A stretch of 64,000 bases of DNA, from assembly GCF_934630525.1 (NCBI RefSeq), contig NZ_CAKTVX010000001.1, positions 378,738 through 442,737 of the forward strand, in the 5' to 3' direction. The stretch's first letter is position 1; each line of letters begins with the position of its first letter. The translations under genes were made by a program, and so were the position numbers. The notes under the pieces were generated by a model. That model was not told where the DNA came from, made no database searches, and saw only the letters and a list, made by a program, of their open reading frames with translations. Shown here piece after piece: positions 34,281 through 43,946 of the stretch. The stretch is from an uncultured Slackia sp. (lineage in GTDB: Bacteria; Actinomycetota; Coriobacteriia; Coriobacteriales; Eggerthellaceae).

Positions 34281-35204
34281 TTAGAGGCTTTTCGCCATCT
34301 CTTCCAAACGACGAACGCGATGGTACACTGCGCTTTTCGACAACGGCGGATTGGCGCGCTGGCCAAGTTCTTTAAGGCTTGCATCGGGATTTTGCAGGCG
34401 CAATTTCACAAATTCCTGCAAGCCCGGCGAAAGCTCCGCCATTTTGCCGCTCTCGGCGAGCTTTCGAATGCTCACAATCTGGTCGATGGCGGCTTCGGCG
34501 CTTTTCGCCTGATTCGCGACTTCCGCGTTCACTTTGCGGTTGATTTCATTGCGCACGCTTTTGCGAACGCGCTCGTTTTCCATGGCGAGAGCGCACTGAT
34601 GCGCGCCGACAAATGCCAAGAATTCCGAAATCGCTTCCCCGCTCTTGAGATAGACGATGTATGAGTTGCGGCGATGCAGCACGCGAGCATTGATGTCGCG
34701 GTCTGCCATGAGCTGCACAAGACCGTTTGCCAATTCTTCGCTTTCCACGGTGATCTCGAAGTGAAAATCGCCGCGTGGCTCGGCGATGAAGCCGCTGCCC
34801 AAAAACGCTCCACGCAAATAGGCAGCCGCGCAGCACGTCTTCTCGACCAAATGAGGAAGAATTCCCATTTCAATACCAGTTTTTGCAAGAATTCCCAAAT
34901 CGTGCAACGCTGGCTCGAGGTTCGGCTGCGAAGGAACGGTAATGAGGTAATTCGGGGTTTTATGGAGCACGCTGCGTCGTACCGTAAGCTCGGTTTTCAG
35001 CTTATAGAGCGTGTGCAAAGAACGAATTACGAGGCGCGCAACCGAGCTGATTTCTGTGGCTATCTCGAGTTTGTATCGCCCCGGACCAGAAAACAACAAC
35101 GTGCCCTCAATGCGAGCGATTGCGGCAAGCGTAGCTTTGTCGCAATGGCTGCACGTAGGAATCACGCGCGTGAGTTCATCTTTGACATCGGCGGTAAACG
35201 ACAT
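34281..35204 (-). CDS. whiA: DNA-binding protein WhiA
   Basis: 307 residues, the usual WhiA length. The N-terminal degenerate LAGLIDADG-like domains span ~1-210 (SFTADVKDELTRV, then CCAAAYLRGAFLGSGFIAEP). The C-terminal helix-turn-helix contains NPDASLKELGQRANPPLSKSA and VYHRVRRLEE. WhiA controls sporulation septation in Streptomyces and division or segregation in other Gram-positives. ATG 35204 gives the canonical start; the ribosome binding site is weak. It is the last gene of the uvrC-rapZ-yvcK-whiA cluster but is 388 bp from yvcK, so it probably has its own promoter. Confidence 0.95.
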   Translation of the reverse strand: MSFTADVKDELTRVIPTCSHCDKATLAAIARIEGTLLFSGPGRYKLEIATEISSVARLVIRSLHTLYKLKTELTVRRSVLHKTPNYLITVPSQPNLEPALHDLGILAKTGIEMGILPHLVEKTCCAAAYLRGAFLGSGFIAEPRGDFHFEITVESEELANGLVQLMADRDINARVLHRRNSYIVYLKSGEAISEFLAFVGAHQCALAMENERVRKSVRNEINRKVNAEVANQAKSAEAAIDQIVSIRKLAESGKMAELSPGLQEFVKLRLQNPDASLKELGQRANPPLSKSAVYHRVRRLEEMAKSL

Positions 35205-35592
35205 GAATAGGGGCTTTCTAGGCTTTGGGAGCAAGTCGAACGCTCAGTATACCGCAAATCACCTGCAAAATAGGGCGTTGAGGAAGCTCAATTGAACGAT
35301 TTCCCTGCTCATTGGTTCAAACCCCCTTCGCGACCCAAGGTTTGCGAAGGAACACGACACACCCGAGGAGCGCAGCCGGACGACCTGAATTCGCATACCA
35401 TTCTATTCAAGGTCAGCACATGATCGACACACGCACGAGAGGCGCGAGCATGGGCCGATGCGGCAAAGCAACCAAAATGGTCCCTACAATCTATTCAACG
35501 GAGGATCACAACGCAGCAGCATAGCAGCATGGTGGCGAAGCGGCGCACGCCAGCATGCCACCGCCACAATGCGACGACATGGCACATTATCG
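35205..35592. other. Unusually long gap between yvcK and whiA
   Basis: No gene is evident. Two hairpins are visible: CCTTCGC ... GCGAAGG near 35326-35351 and GGTGGC ... GCCACC near 35531-35562. They may end the yvcK transcript or shape the whiA leader. No clear -35/-10 pair is seen on the minus strand. Confidence 0.4.
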
Positions 35593-36759
35593 CTATTCCG
35601 TCGTACGCACCTTCACCATATCGGCAGCACGTCGCTCCACCTCGCGATCCCTCGCGAAACGAGGCTGCGTGCGGGAAAGGCGCAAAACCGTGCGGAACGC
35701 ATTGCGCAGCGCAATCGGGTCGTGCCACGTGGGACGTTCGGGGTCAACGAGGTCGCGAACCATAACGACCGTGCCGCGCGACTGGATTAGGTCGGCGTCG
35801 TCGCAGGAAATGCGCACGGGACGAATCTCCTCGCCATGCACCCCGATTTGGCCAGAGCGAGCATCAAGGTCGACTCGTTCACAAGCGCCATCGCCAGGAT
35901 GGAGAGAATCGACGCTATGAACGAGCATGTAATCGACGAGTCCCTCCATGCCGTGCCGGCACAGCGCCTCGTAATGCTCGAGTGCCGTCATGCCGCGCGT
36001 CTCGCCTTGCTGATCAGCGAGCGAGCACACAAACAACGTCGCGGCATGCGAATCGCGGATTGCATCGACAACGCCCGGCACAAGCAAATTGGGCAGAATC
36101 GACGTGAAAAGCGAGCCAGGTCCAAGCACGATGAAATCGGCTTCGCGAATCGCGTCAAGCGCGGGCGCGTACGCGCGAACCGGCGCAGCCGATTCCAGCC
36201 ATACGCGATACAGCGTCGAATCGGAGTGGCTCGCCTTCGCCTGGCCATCAAGCTTGCACCCGTTCCACGTTGCGGCACACAAGCGCACTTCATCGAGCGT
36301 CGAAGGATAGACATGCCCCCTCGCGTTCAGCAATCGCGAGCAAATATCGATAGCCTCGGGAAATGAGCCTGTCGACTCTTCGAGAGCCGAAAGCATAAGA
36401 TTGCCGAGCGTATGGTTGCGCGCAAACGAAAAACGGTATTTGAACGCCCTCGTGAGCGGGTCACCCTCGTCGGCGGCCATCGCGACGAGGCACTTGCGAA
36501 TATCGCCGGGCGGCAAAACGCCCGCCTCTTCGCGCAAAATGCCCGTCGACCCGCCGTCATCAGCCATGGCGACAACGGCCGACGTATCGGCTTCGAGGGA
36601 AAGCAATGTGCGAATGGACACAGGCGCCCCCGTGCCGCCACCGACGACTACAGCCTTTACCGGCGCTGCCGTGTCATGAAGCGCCTGGGCGCCTACATCT
36701 TGTTCGAGCTTTGCGAAAGCCGCCGTCGCCGACGGGTCCAAAGAAAACGGGGCGCCCAT
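35593..36759 (-). CDS. yvcK: YvcK/CofD-like gluconeogenesis factor
   Basis: 388 residues. The CofD-like Rossmann core is visible: VVVGGGTGAPVSIRTLL (37-53), MADDGGSTGILREEAGVLP, GDIRKCLVAMA, ARNHTLGNLMLSALEE and VLGPGSLFTSILPNLL. YvcK binds UDP-GlcNAc and helps tune peptidoglycan precursor flux and growth on gluconeogenic carbon. The C-terminal ~40 residues are basic and extend beyond the family core. Its ATG overlaps the rapZ stop (TAATG), so the two are translationally coupled. Confidence 0.94.
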   Translation of the reverse strand: MGAPFSLDPSATAAFAKLEQDVGAQALHDTAAPVKAVVVGGGTGAPVSIRTLLSLEADTSAVVAMADDGGSTGILREEAGVLPPGDIRKCLVAMAADEGDPLTRAFKYRFSFARNHTLGNLMLSALEESTGSFPEAIDICSRLLNARGHVYPSTLDEVRLCAATWNGCKLDGQAKASHSDSTLYRVWLESAAPVRAYAPALDAIREADFIVLGPGSLFTSILPNLLVPGVVDAIRDSHAATLFVCSLADQQGETRGMTALEHYEALCRHGMEGLVDYMLVHSVDSLHPGDGACERVDLDARSGQIGVHGEEIRPVRISCDDADLIQSRGTVVMVRDLVDPERPTWHDPIALRNAFRTVLRLSRTQPRFARDREVERRAADMVKVRTTE

Positions 36760-37697
36760 TACGCATGCACCTTAGTTTCGCCCGTAAGTTCGTTTCGCAC
36801 CGATTCCGCCAAAGGCAAATCGCGATGCGTCACACTCACGCGATATCCGCGCGTGCGCAGGTAATCGCCCGTAGCCTCGGCAATCGCGACGCTGCGATGC
36901 TGGCCGCCAGTGCAACCGACCGCAATGGCAAGCTGTTGCTTGCCTTCCTTCACATACCCAGGCATCACGCAATCAAGCAGGCTCTTCCAGTGCGACATGA
37001 ACTCAACTGTCTCGTCGCGATACATCACGAAATCGCGAACAGGAGCATCGAGACCCGTAAGCGACTTGAGCGCAGGATCGTAATACGGGTTCGGAAGGAA
37101 GCGCACGTCGATAACGATATCAGCATCAAGCGCAGCGCCATGCTTGAAGCCGAAGGAGTACACGGTAACGGCGAGGCCCTCCCGCTCATCTCCGTCGCCA
37201 AAAAGTTCGCGGATTTTCGCGCGCAGCTGCATAGGAAGCATGTCAGTGGTGTTCACCACGTCTTGAGCCATGACGCGAAGCTGATAAAGCAGCGCGCGCT
37301 CGGCAGTGATACCCTGCGCGATCGTCATGCCCTCATCGCACAACGGATGACGGCGACGGCTCGCCTTATAACGAGCGACAAGCTTATCGTCGTCGGCGTC
37401 GAGGAACACAATGCGGAACGGAATGCCCTTGCGCTTCAGAGCATCGAGCTCATCGTCGAGATCGGCGAAATAATCTTTATTTCGAGCATCGCAAACCACA
37501 GCAAGTTTGCGCGAAAGGCCGTTTGCGTCATCGGCGGTCACAACGAGCAGCTGCCCCAGCAAACTCGCGGGCAAGTTATCGATGCAGAAATAGCCCAAAT
37601 CTTCAAAGGCGTGCATGGCTTCGGTGCGACCCGCGCCGCTCATGCCCGTAATGATGACCAAGTCGTTCGGGCTCTCGCCCATCTTGCGTTCAACCAT
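36759..37697 (-). CDS. rapZ: RapZ/YvcJ nucleotide-binding protein
   Basis: 312 residues. The N-terminal P-loop reads GMSGAGRT (18-25), with Arg where Lys is usual, as in several actinobacterial homologues. Also visible: FEDLGYFCIDNLPASLL, VVCDARNKDYF, and the C-terminal VGCTGGQHRSVAIAE. In E. coli RapZ senses GlcN6P and directs sRNA decay; in Gram-positives it hydrolyses GTP and its role is less clear. GGGAGAG precedes the ATG. It is coupled to yvcK downstream and lies 23 nt after uvrC. Confidence 0.95.
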   Translation of the reverse strand: MVERKMGESPNDLVIITGMSGAGRTEAMHAFEDLGYFCIDNLPASLLGQLLVVTADDANGLSRKLAVVCDARNKDYFADLDDELDALKRKGIPFRIVFLDADDDKLVARYKASRRRHPLCDEGMTIAQGITAERALLYQLRVMAQDVVNTTDMLPMQLRAKIRELFGDGDEREGLAVTVYSFGFKHGAALDADIVIDVRFLPNPYYDPALKSLTGLDAPVRDFVMYRDETVEFMSHWKSLLDCVMPGYVKEGKQQLAIAVGCTGGQHRSVAIAEATGDYLRTRGYRVSVTHRDLPLAESVRNELTGETKVHA

Positions 37698-37720
37698 AGA
37701 TACGCTCTCCCATCAACTAA

Positions 37721-39823
37721 CTACTCACCACGGGCCCATTCGGGCACACCAGCGTTTTCGTCAATCGCACCTTCGGCAGATTGAGCAGGCGCAATTCCTT
37801 CGCCCAATTCTTCGACCTTTTCACGCTCTCCATTATACTGCGCGAGCACGGCAACCACCTCACGCGCAACTTCTTCCGGCACAGCCCCAAGGCCAATAAC
37901 TTCGTCAACATTCATCTCGCGCAGCTTACGGAAGCCGCCCGCCGCCGAAAGCAGCGCCTTCTTACGAACGGGGCCCAAACCAACGACATCATCGAGAATC
38001 GACTTCGTCATGCCTTTGCCACGGAGCTCTCGGTGGAACGTAATGGCGAATCTATGGGCCTCATCGCGAACCTGCTTCACCAGGTACAGCGATGCTGATC
38101 CGCTTGGCAGCACCACCGGACCGCTCTCCTGCCATGGGACAAAAAGCTCCTCGTCTCGCTTAGCCAAGCCCGCAAGCGCAATATCGTGGATGCCCATTTC
38201 GTCAAACATCTCAAGCACGGCATTGAGCTGCGGCAAACCGCCATCGAGAATAATCAAATCGGGCTTCGAGCCAAAGCGCTCGTCGGCCATGCGCTCTGCG
38301 CAATATCGGCGCTGCATGACCTCCTGCATAGACAGGAAGTCGTTAGCTTCATCGAGCGGCGTCTTGATTTTAAAGCGACGATATTGGTTTTTATCGGGCC
38401 TTCCGCCCGTAAATACCACCATAGAAGCAACGGTATACGAGCCATGGATGGTTGAGATATCGAAGCACTCGATGCGCATAGGGGCGACGTCCATCGCGAG
38501 CGCGCTTTCAAGCTGCAGCAGGGCGTCGTTGATGCGTTTATCTTCGTAGTTAGTGCGCACCTTGTAGCGCATAAGCGTATGCTGCGCATTCTTGCATGCC
38601 ATGTCGAGCAAATCTCGCTTTTCGCCACGTTGAGGCACGGTGAAATGGACCTTCGCACCATGGGCGGAGTCGAGCTTGCCGGTAAGCCATGCTTCCATCG
38701 CTGACGCATCTTCCAATTCGCGCTCAACAATGACCTCGTGCGGAATGGATGTGGTGGCGTCATAATAGCGAAGCAGAAAGGTGTGGAGCAAATCCTCGTC
38801 GGGCACATCGCGGCCGCGATCGAGCACGAATTCGTTGCCATTCACAACGCGGCCTTCTCGCACCATGAACACATGGACGCCCGCGATGGTCTCCTCGCGC
38901 GAAATGCCCACAACGTCAGCGTTCAAGTTGCGACACGAAACCGCATGCTGCTTATCGGAAAGCGAATTGATCGTATCAATTCGCGCTTTGATGCGGCCCG
39001 CGCGTTCGAAATCGAGCTCAGAGGCGGCATCGCCCATTTCACCCGTGAGCTCGTCGACGAATTCGCGGCGATTGCCCGCAAGAAAACGCTCGATCCGCTC
39101 GACATTGCGCCGGTATTCCTCGGGGGTAATACGGCCGCAGCATGCACCCGGCCCAAGGCCCACGTTCGCATCGAAGCATGGTCGCGTTCCCGCCTCCGAT
39201 AAGAAAGCCTCGAGCGACCTGGCGTCGAGCTTTCGCTTCAGGCGGCGCCATTCGTTGCATCTTGACGAGCAAATCGGCACGACTTTGCGCGCGATATCGA
39301 CCAATTGGCGCGCCGCGCGGCTGTCGGTGTAGGGCCCGAAATACCGCGTGCCTTCCACGTGCTTTTCGCGCGTGAACTTGATAGCGGGAAAAACATCGCT
39401 TTTCGTAATCGCGATGAATGGATAGCTTTTGTCGTCTTTGAAGTCGGCGTTGAAAAACGGCGAGAACTGGTTGATGAGGTTCTTTTCGAGCACGAGCGAC
39501 TCGTGTTCGTTGCTCACCACCACGTACTCAAACGACGAAACCTGCTCAAGCATCATGGGGATTTTCGCACGCTCGTCTTGCCCCATGACGTATTGCTTCA
39601 TGCGGGCGCGAAGCTGCTTCGCTTTTCCGACGTAGATTACCTGTCCCGTCGCGTCCTTCCACAGATAGACGCCAGGAAGCGTAGGCACGCTTTTCAACTG
39701 CTCTTTCAGGCGAGCGATCTTTTCATCGAACGATTCGTGCTCGGGTGGCGCATCGAGCACCACGCCGCCGGCAGCGCTCAAAGGGCCTTTGTTTTCGGTT
39801 GTTGAGGGCTCCTTTATGTTCAT
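37721..39823 (-). CDS. uvrC: Excinuclease ABC subunit C
   Basis: About 700 residues from ATG 39823. UvrC makes both incisions in nucleotide excision repair. The GIY-YIG nuclease (LPGVYLWKDATGQVIYVGKA) is N-terminal, a UVR motif lies in the middle, the RNase H-like nuclease follows (IECFDISTIHGSYTVASMVV, then PDLIILDGG), and a helix-hairpin-helix end (DDVVGLGPVRKKALLSAAGG) closes it. Residues 1-30 and the acidic C-terminal ~50 residues extend beyond the core. An ATG nine codons upstream lacks a ribosome binding site. No LexA box is evident here. It heads the cluster with rapZ, yvcK and whiA. Confidence 0.96.
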   Translation of the reverse strand: MNIKEPSTTENKGPLSAAGGVVLDAPPEHESFDEKIARLKEQLKSVPTLPGVYLWKDATGQVIYVGKAKQLRARMKQYVMGQDERAKIPMMLEQVSSFEYVVVSNEHESLVLEKNLINQFSPFFNADFKDDKSYPFIAITKSDVFPAIKFTREKHVEGTRYFGPYTDSRAARQLVDIARKVVPICSSRCNEWRRLKRKLDARSLEAFLSEAGTRPCFDANVGLGPGACCGRITPEEYRRNVERIERFLAGNRREFVDELTGEMGDAASELDFERAGRIKARIDTINSLSDKQHAVSCRNLNADVVGISREETIAGVHVFMVREGRVVNGNEFVLDRGRDVPDEDLLHTFLLRYYDATTSIPHEVIVERELEDASAMEAWLTGKLDSAHGAKVHFTVPQRGEKRDLLDMACKNAQHTLMRYKVRTNYEDKRINDALLQLESALAMDVAPMRIECFDISTIHGSYTVASMVVFTGGRPDKNQYRRFKIKTPLDEANDFLSMQEVMQRRYCAERMADERFGSKPDLIILDGGLPQLNAVLEMFDEMGIHDIALAGLAKRDEELFVPWQESGPVVLPSGSASLYLVKQVRDEAHRFAITFHRELRGKGMTKSILDDVVGLGPVRKKALLSAAGGFRKLREMNVDEVIGLGAVPEEVAREVVAVLAQYNGEREKVEELGEGIAPAQSAEGAIDENAGVPEWARGE

Positions 39824-40054
39824 TCTCGTAATATCCTCAACATATCTCATAGCGACAATCCACTAAACTATTCTAGGCTATCGAAAAAGGATTCGGCTAT
39901 GAAGGCTGTGTAGCTTTTGGGCAACACGCCAAAAACGTAAAAGGCTCTATCGCCGCACTTGATTTGCGACTCGCAACCACGCCACGGAAGCGATGTCGTT
40001 CATGCAGGCGCGACAACGCACGCAACGTTTCCGATCGCATAAGGAGAACACCAC

Positions 40055-41173
40055 ATGTCGCAATATGATTATCTCGTCGTTGGCGCGGGCTTGACGGGCG
40101 CCGTCTTCGCGCATGAAGCACAAAAGATCGGCAAGAAATGCCTGGTGATTGACCGCCGCGACCATATCGCGGGAAACGTCTTCACCGAAGAAATCGAAGG
40201 CATCAACGTGCATCGATATGGAGCCCACATCTTTCACACTTCCCTACGTGGCGTTTGGGACTATATGGGCCAATTCTGCGAGTTCAACAACTACGTGAAC
40301 TCCCCCGTTGCCTACATTGATGGCGAAACATACAACATGCCCTTCAATATGAATACGTTCAGCAAGCTTTGGGGCGTATTCACTCCCGCTGAAGCAAAGG
40401 CGAAAATCGCTGAGCAGGTTGCTGCCGAAAACATCGGCGAACCCACGAATCTTGAGGAGCAAGCGCTTTCCCTCGTTGGCCGCGACATCTTCGAAAAGCT
40501 CGTGAAGGGCTACACCGAGAAGCAATGGGGCCGAGATTGCAAAGATTTGCCCGCCAGCATCATCAAACGCCTGCCTTGCCGCTTTACCTATGACAATAAT
40601 TACTTCAATGACCGTTTCCAGGGCATTCCCATGGGCGGCTATACGAAGATGGTTGAACGAATGCTCGAGGGCGTAGAGGTGCGCTGCGGCGTCGAATACA
40701 AAGACCTTATTTCGGAACAACCCAACATAGCCAATCGAACGATTTATTGTGGTCCCATTGATGCTTTTTATGACTTCAAATTGGGCACCCTGGAATACCG
40801 AAGCCTCCGATTCGAAAGCGAGATTCTTGACGAGGAAAATCACCAAGGCGTCGCTGTCGTGAATTACACCGCGCGCGAGGTGCCGTACACTCGTATCATC
40901 GAGCACAAACATTTCGAATTTGGTACGCAACCCAAAACGGTCCTGACCCGAGAATACCCCGCCGATTGGAAGCCTGGAGACGAGCCCTATTACCCGGTAA
41001 ACGACGCGCGCAACGAAGCGTTGTATGCTGAATACGAGAAGCTTGCAGCCGAAGAGGGCGACGTGGTATTTGCCGGCCGCTTGGGAGGCTATAAGTATTA
41101 CGATATGGATAAGGCCGTTGCCGCCGCTTTCGACCTCGTCAAAAAGGAACTCGGAGTGGAAATCGCCAAATAG
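40055..41173 (+). CDS. glf: UDP-galactopyranose mutase
   Basis: 372 residues, typical length. It uses reduced FAD to convert UDP-galactopyranose to UDP-galactofuranose for cell-surface glycans. The FAD-binding motif is VVGAGLTGAVFAHEAQK (8-24). Also visible: HRYGAHIFHTS, NRTIYCGPIDAFYDF and GRLGGYKYYDMD near the end. AAGGAGA lies 7 nt before ATG 40055. The next gene is a convergent glycosyltransferase, consistent with a surface polysaccharide function. No galactofuranosyl transferase is recognisable beside it. Confidence 0.96.
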   Translation: MSQYDYLVVGAGLTGAVFAHEAQKIGKKCLVIDRRDHIAGNVFTEEIEGINVHRYGAHIFHTSLRGVWDYMGQFCEFNNYVNSPVAYIDGETYNMPFNMNTFSKLWGVFTPAEAKAKIAEQVAAENIGEPTNLEEQALSLVGRDIFEKLVKGYTEKQWGRDCKDLPASIIKRLPCRFTYDNNYFNDRFQGIPMGGYTKMVERMLEGVEVRCGVEYKDLISEQPNIANRTIYCGPIDAFYDFKLGTLEYRSLRFESEILDEENHQGVAVVNYTAREVPYTRIIEHKHFEFGTQPKTVLTREYPADWKPGDEPYYPVNDARNEALYAEYEKLAAEEGDVVFAGRLGGYKYYDMDKAVAAAFDLVKKELGVEIAK

Positions 41174-41190
41174 CCCTCACGAGGACATTA

Positions 41191-41227
41191 ACGAGAAAAG
41201 CCTGCATACGCAGGCTTTTCTCGTTTT
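41191..41227. terminator. Bidirectional terminator between glf and the glycosyltransferase gene
   Basis: Perfect 15-bp arms ACGAGAAAAGCCTGC and GCAGGCTTTTCTCGT enclose an ATAC loop, followed by TTT. It serves convergent glf and the glycosyltransferase gene. Confidence 0.9.
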
Positions 41228-41248
41228 AGGCAATCAATTCGGGAAGAA

Positions 41249-42184
41249 CTATTTCGCGTCTTCAGCCATGAATCTATACACTTCAATCTCCCACTGCTTA
41301 CGGCTTGCCTTTGCAACAGAATCAAGAATAAGGCCGGCGGTAAAAGCGAGGCATCCGCAGAACACGAGCCCAACGGCCAGAATGGTAGAAGGAACGCGGA
41401 GCACCACTCCGGTCGCAAGAAACGCCGTGATGACGGGAATTCCCACGATCAAACCGAGCGCAATCAAGATGAGCGAAATCCATGCAAAGAAAGCGAGGGG
41501 CTTGTATTCTTTGAAAAGGCTCGCAATGGCCTTAAGAACCTTCGCACCGTCGCCGAACGTCGAAAGCTTCGACTCGCTGCCCTCAGGACGATCTCGATAC
41601 TCGATGGGCACATCTACAATGCGCCAGCGTTTATCGACAGCATGAATGGAGAGCTCCGTCTCTATCTGGAAGCCCTCGGAAAGCACGGGCATGGTTTTTA
41701 CGAAAACACGATTGAAGGCTCGGTAACCCGTCATCACGTCGTCGAACGCAAAGCCGTAAATGCCTTTAATGAGCCAACGGACCAAATTATTGCCAAAACC
41801 GTGAAACGCCCGGTCGTTTTCCTCGCCATAGCTTCCGTTGGAAAGGCGATCGCCAACGGTCATGTCGGCCTCGCCCGCCTGAAGAGGGGCCAAGAGTTCA
41901 CGCGCCGCCTCGGCGGGATACGTATCGTCGCCGTCTACCATGATGTAATAATCGGCATCGATGTCGCGGAACATCGAGCGCACCACGTTGCCCTTGCCCT
42001 GGCGCGCTTCGTGACGCACTATCGCCCCATGCTCAGCTGCGATTTTTGCGGTCTCGTCTTTCGAATTGTTGTCGTACACATAAATTACCGCTTCGGGTAA
42101 TTCGCGCTTAAAGTCATCTACCACCTTGGCAATGGTTACGGCTTCGTTGTAGCACGGTATAAGCACCGCAATGCTATCGCCCAT
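41249..42184 (-). CDS. Family 2 glycosyltransferase with C-terminal membrane anchor
   Basis: 311 residues. The GT-A domain (1-225) shows VLIPCYNEAVTIAKVV, YVYDNNSKDETAKIA and the DxD metal site VDGDDTYP (83-90). It resembles dolichyl- or polyprenyl-phosphate sugar transferases (DPM1/GtrB type). Two membrane helices follow at about 230-255 and 268-292, as in GtrB-like enzymes. It probably loads a sugar onto undecaprenyl phosphate for export. GGAGG lies 5 nt before the ATG. The sugar donor is not decidable. Confidence 0.93.
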   Translation of the reverse strand: MGDSIAVLIPCYNEAVTIAKVVDDFKRELPEAVIYVYDNNSKDETAKIAAEHGAIVRHEARQGKGNVVRSMFRDIDADYYIMVDGDDTYPAEAARELLAPLQAGEADMTVGDRLSNGSYGEENDRAFHGFGNNLVRWLIKGIYGFAFDDVMTGYRAFNRVFVKTMPVLSEGFQIETELSIHAVDKRWRIVDVPIEYRDRPEGSESKLSTFGDGAKVLKAIASLFKEYKPLAFFAWISLILIALGLIVGIPVITAFLATGVVLRVPSTILAVGLVFCGCLAFTAGLILDSVAKASRKQWEIEVYRFMAEDAK

Positions 42185-42469
42185 TCAAGCCTCCATTTAA
42201 GTCTGTCATTTGCTCAGTCAAATAAAAGTTGTTGTGATTATAGCGTCTTACAAGTAAAGCAATTTTGCTATTAAACCATGCAAATAATCGGCAAATTCTC
42301 ACGGTCATATGCGTCTTTGCGGGCCCACACACGGAGCATTGGGTCTCGAGAGCAGAAATCCTCAAACCCATGCATTGCATTGCCATCATGAGCATTCGGA
42401 CTATGCGATATCATGAAGGCGTACACGAACACTCCGCGCATGGCGCGGTTTCAATGATAGGAGGGCTTC

Positions 42470-42829
42470 ATGCCCGCAATGCTCGCAGCGCGTCTATACC
42501 GCGTCTTGCCTCTTCTCGCGATACTCGCGATTATCGGTGTCGTCGTCTATGTATTCATGTCGTGGCGATACACGCCGGCGCGCGCCAAAGAGGCCGTCAT
42601 AAAAATCTTCATCGCCTTAAACGGCGGCCTGTCGATTCTTTTTGCGCTCGCAACGCTCTACGCATGGATTGAAAGCAATGCGTTTGTGGCCGATTTCTTC
42701 ATTACATGCTTGGCGACCACGCTCATCATGCTCGGCATTACGTTCATTTGCCGCAGGAATTTCCTCAAACACAACCCAAACTACCGCTGGCGACTCACCG
42801 ACCGCGCAAAGAAGCAGCCGAGGAAATAG
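42470..42829 (+). CDS. Small membrane protein, function unknown
   Basis: 119 residues with three hydrophobic segments (about 11-31, 45-66 and 73-92) and a basic C-terminal tail (RRNFLKHNPNYRWRLTDRAKK). A near-perfect ribosome binding site AGGAGGG lies 4 nt before ATG 42470. A strong terminator follows the stop codon immediately, so it is a complete one-gene unit. I recognise no family. It might act with the neighbouring glycan genes, but nothing in the sequence proves this. Confidence 0.75.
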   Translation: MPAMLAARLYRVLPLLAILAIIGVVVYVFMSWRYTPARAKEAVIKIFIALNGGLSILFALATLYAWIESNAFVADFFITCLATTLIMLGITFICRRNFLKHNPNYRWRLTDRAKKQPRK

Positions 42830-42866
42830 AAAACCTGTTAAACGCTACAAGCATTTAACAGGTTTT
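42830..42866. terminator. Bidirectional terminator
   Basis: Perfect 13-bp arms AAAACCTGTTAAA (42830-42842) and TTTAACAGGTTTT (42854-42866) with an 11-nt loop. It lies between convergent ends of the small membrane-protein gene and the HAD phosphatase gene. Confidence 0.88.
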
Positions 42867-42877
42867 AAGCGGGCTTG

Positions 42878-43657
42878 TCAGGCGTCGATGAATCCTAGGT
42901 GGACGCATGCGTTCCAGATGCCGTCATCGTCGACATCGGTCGTCACGTAATCGGCGCGCTGCTTCAGCTCATCGATGGCGTTTCCCATGGCAACGCTCGT
43001 CCATTCGGGCAAAAACATGCACACGTCGTTGCTGCCGTCACCGAATACCACGACATCTTCAATCGGCACCCCCAAACGCGCCATGCAGCGCTTGATTCCC
43101 TCGCCCTTATCAACGGGTTCAACGAATACGGCATACGGGCTGAAACGCGCCGTGGGCACCTTCGACAGAGAAGCGATGCGCGCCTCTTCTTCAGGCGAGC
43201 AAATCACATAGACCTTGTAGAAGCACTCGATCGAACGATAATCGAGCCCAGGGTCAACAACCGTTTTCATATACGAATCGTGCACAAGCGCGTCGTAGTT
43301 GGCATAGCGAGTCCAGCGGCGGCGGGAATCGTCGAAAGAGATTGCCCAAACAACGCCGAGACGCTCGCATTCCTCAATCACGTCGATACATGCTTGCGTA
43401 TCGAGCGGCTTGATTCCCAAAAACTCGCCATTGAGCGTAAGGCTATTGCCGCCGTCGGCCACCATATTCCGAAAGCCGAGTTCATGCATGAAACCCTCAC
43501 CCATTGCATGCAGGCGTCCCGTGCATATCGCGAGGAAATGGCCTTCAGATTCCAAGATTTCAAGCGCCCGCTTCGTCGATTCGGGGATATACCGCCCCAT
43601 AATCGGCCCCGCAGCCAACGTGCCATCGATATCGAAAAAGAAATAACGTTTGCGCAT
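42878..43657 (-). CDS. HAD-superfamily hydrolase, Cof type
   Basis: 259 residues of the Cof/class IIB HAD phosphatases. Motif I is FFFDIDGTL with Asp9 and Asp11. Motif II lies near CTGRLH. Motif III and IV are in GEGIKRCMARLGVPIEDV and VFGDGSNDVCMF. The cap contains the usual alpha/beta insertion. Such enzymes dephosphorylate sugar phosphates or cofactors such as FMN and PLP; the substrate is unknown. AAGG lies just before the ATG. It is a stand-alone gene. Confidence 0.93.
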   Translation of the reverse strand: MRKRYFFFDIDGTLAAGPIMGRYIPESTKRALEILESEGHFLAICTGRLHAMGEGFMHELGFRNMVADGGNSLTLNGEFLGIKPLDTQACIDVIEECERLGVVWAISFDDSRRRWTRYANYDALVHDSYMKTVVDPGLDYRSIECFYKVYVICSPEEEARIASLSKVPTARFSPYAVFVEPVDKGEGIKRCMARLGVPIEDVVVFGDGSNDVCMFLPEWTSVAMGNAIDELKQRADYVTTDVDDDGIWNACVHLGFIDA

Positions 43658-43838
43658 ATGCCTTCATCCCTATCGGTTCAATTGCATGAAGCAAACACGA
43701 ACCACAACCGCGCTCAAAACAAACGAGCAGCATCCTGGCCAAGCGCAGCGACTCGAATGAGAACGGAATCGCAACTCGAGCGCGATCGCCAATCGAAAAT
43801 CAAAGCGTCATTCAGAACGCCGCGCGGCATCCATAAAA

Positions 43839-43861
43839 AAGGCCGACGGTATGTCGGCCTT
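43839..43861 (-). terminator. Terminator after tRNA-Thr
   Basis: AAGGCCGAC-GGTAT-GTCGGCCTT forms a perfect 9-bp stem; on the minus strand it is followed by T6. It is 10 bp beyond the tRNA 3' end. Confidence 0.88.
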
Positions 43862-43871
43862 AGTTCGATCA

Positions 43872-43946
43872 TGGAGCCAGTGACAGGAATCGAACCTGCA
43901 ACCGACTGATTACAAATCAGTTGCGCTACCGTTGCGCCACACTGGC
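43872..43946 (-). tRNA. tRNA-Thr (anticodon TGT)
   Basis: Reading the minus strand, the acceptor arms are GCCAGTG and CACTGGC, followed by the discriminator T and an encoded CCA. The anticodon arm is ACTGA-TTTGTAA-TCAGT with anticodon TGT, which reads ACA and other ACN threonine codons. The T-arm contains GGTTCGATTCC. It lies directly left of the prophage, a common location for integration sites. Confidence 0.96.
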
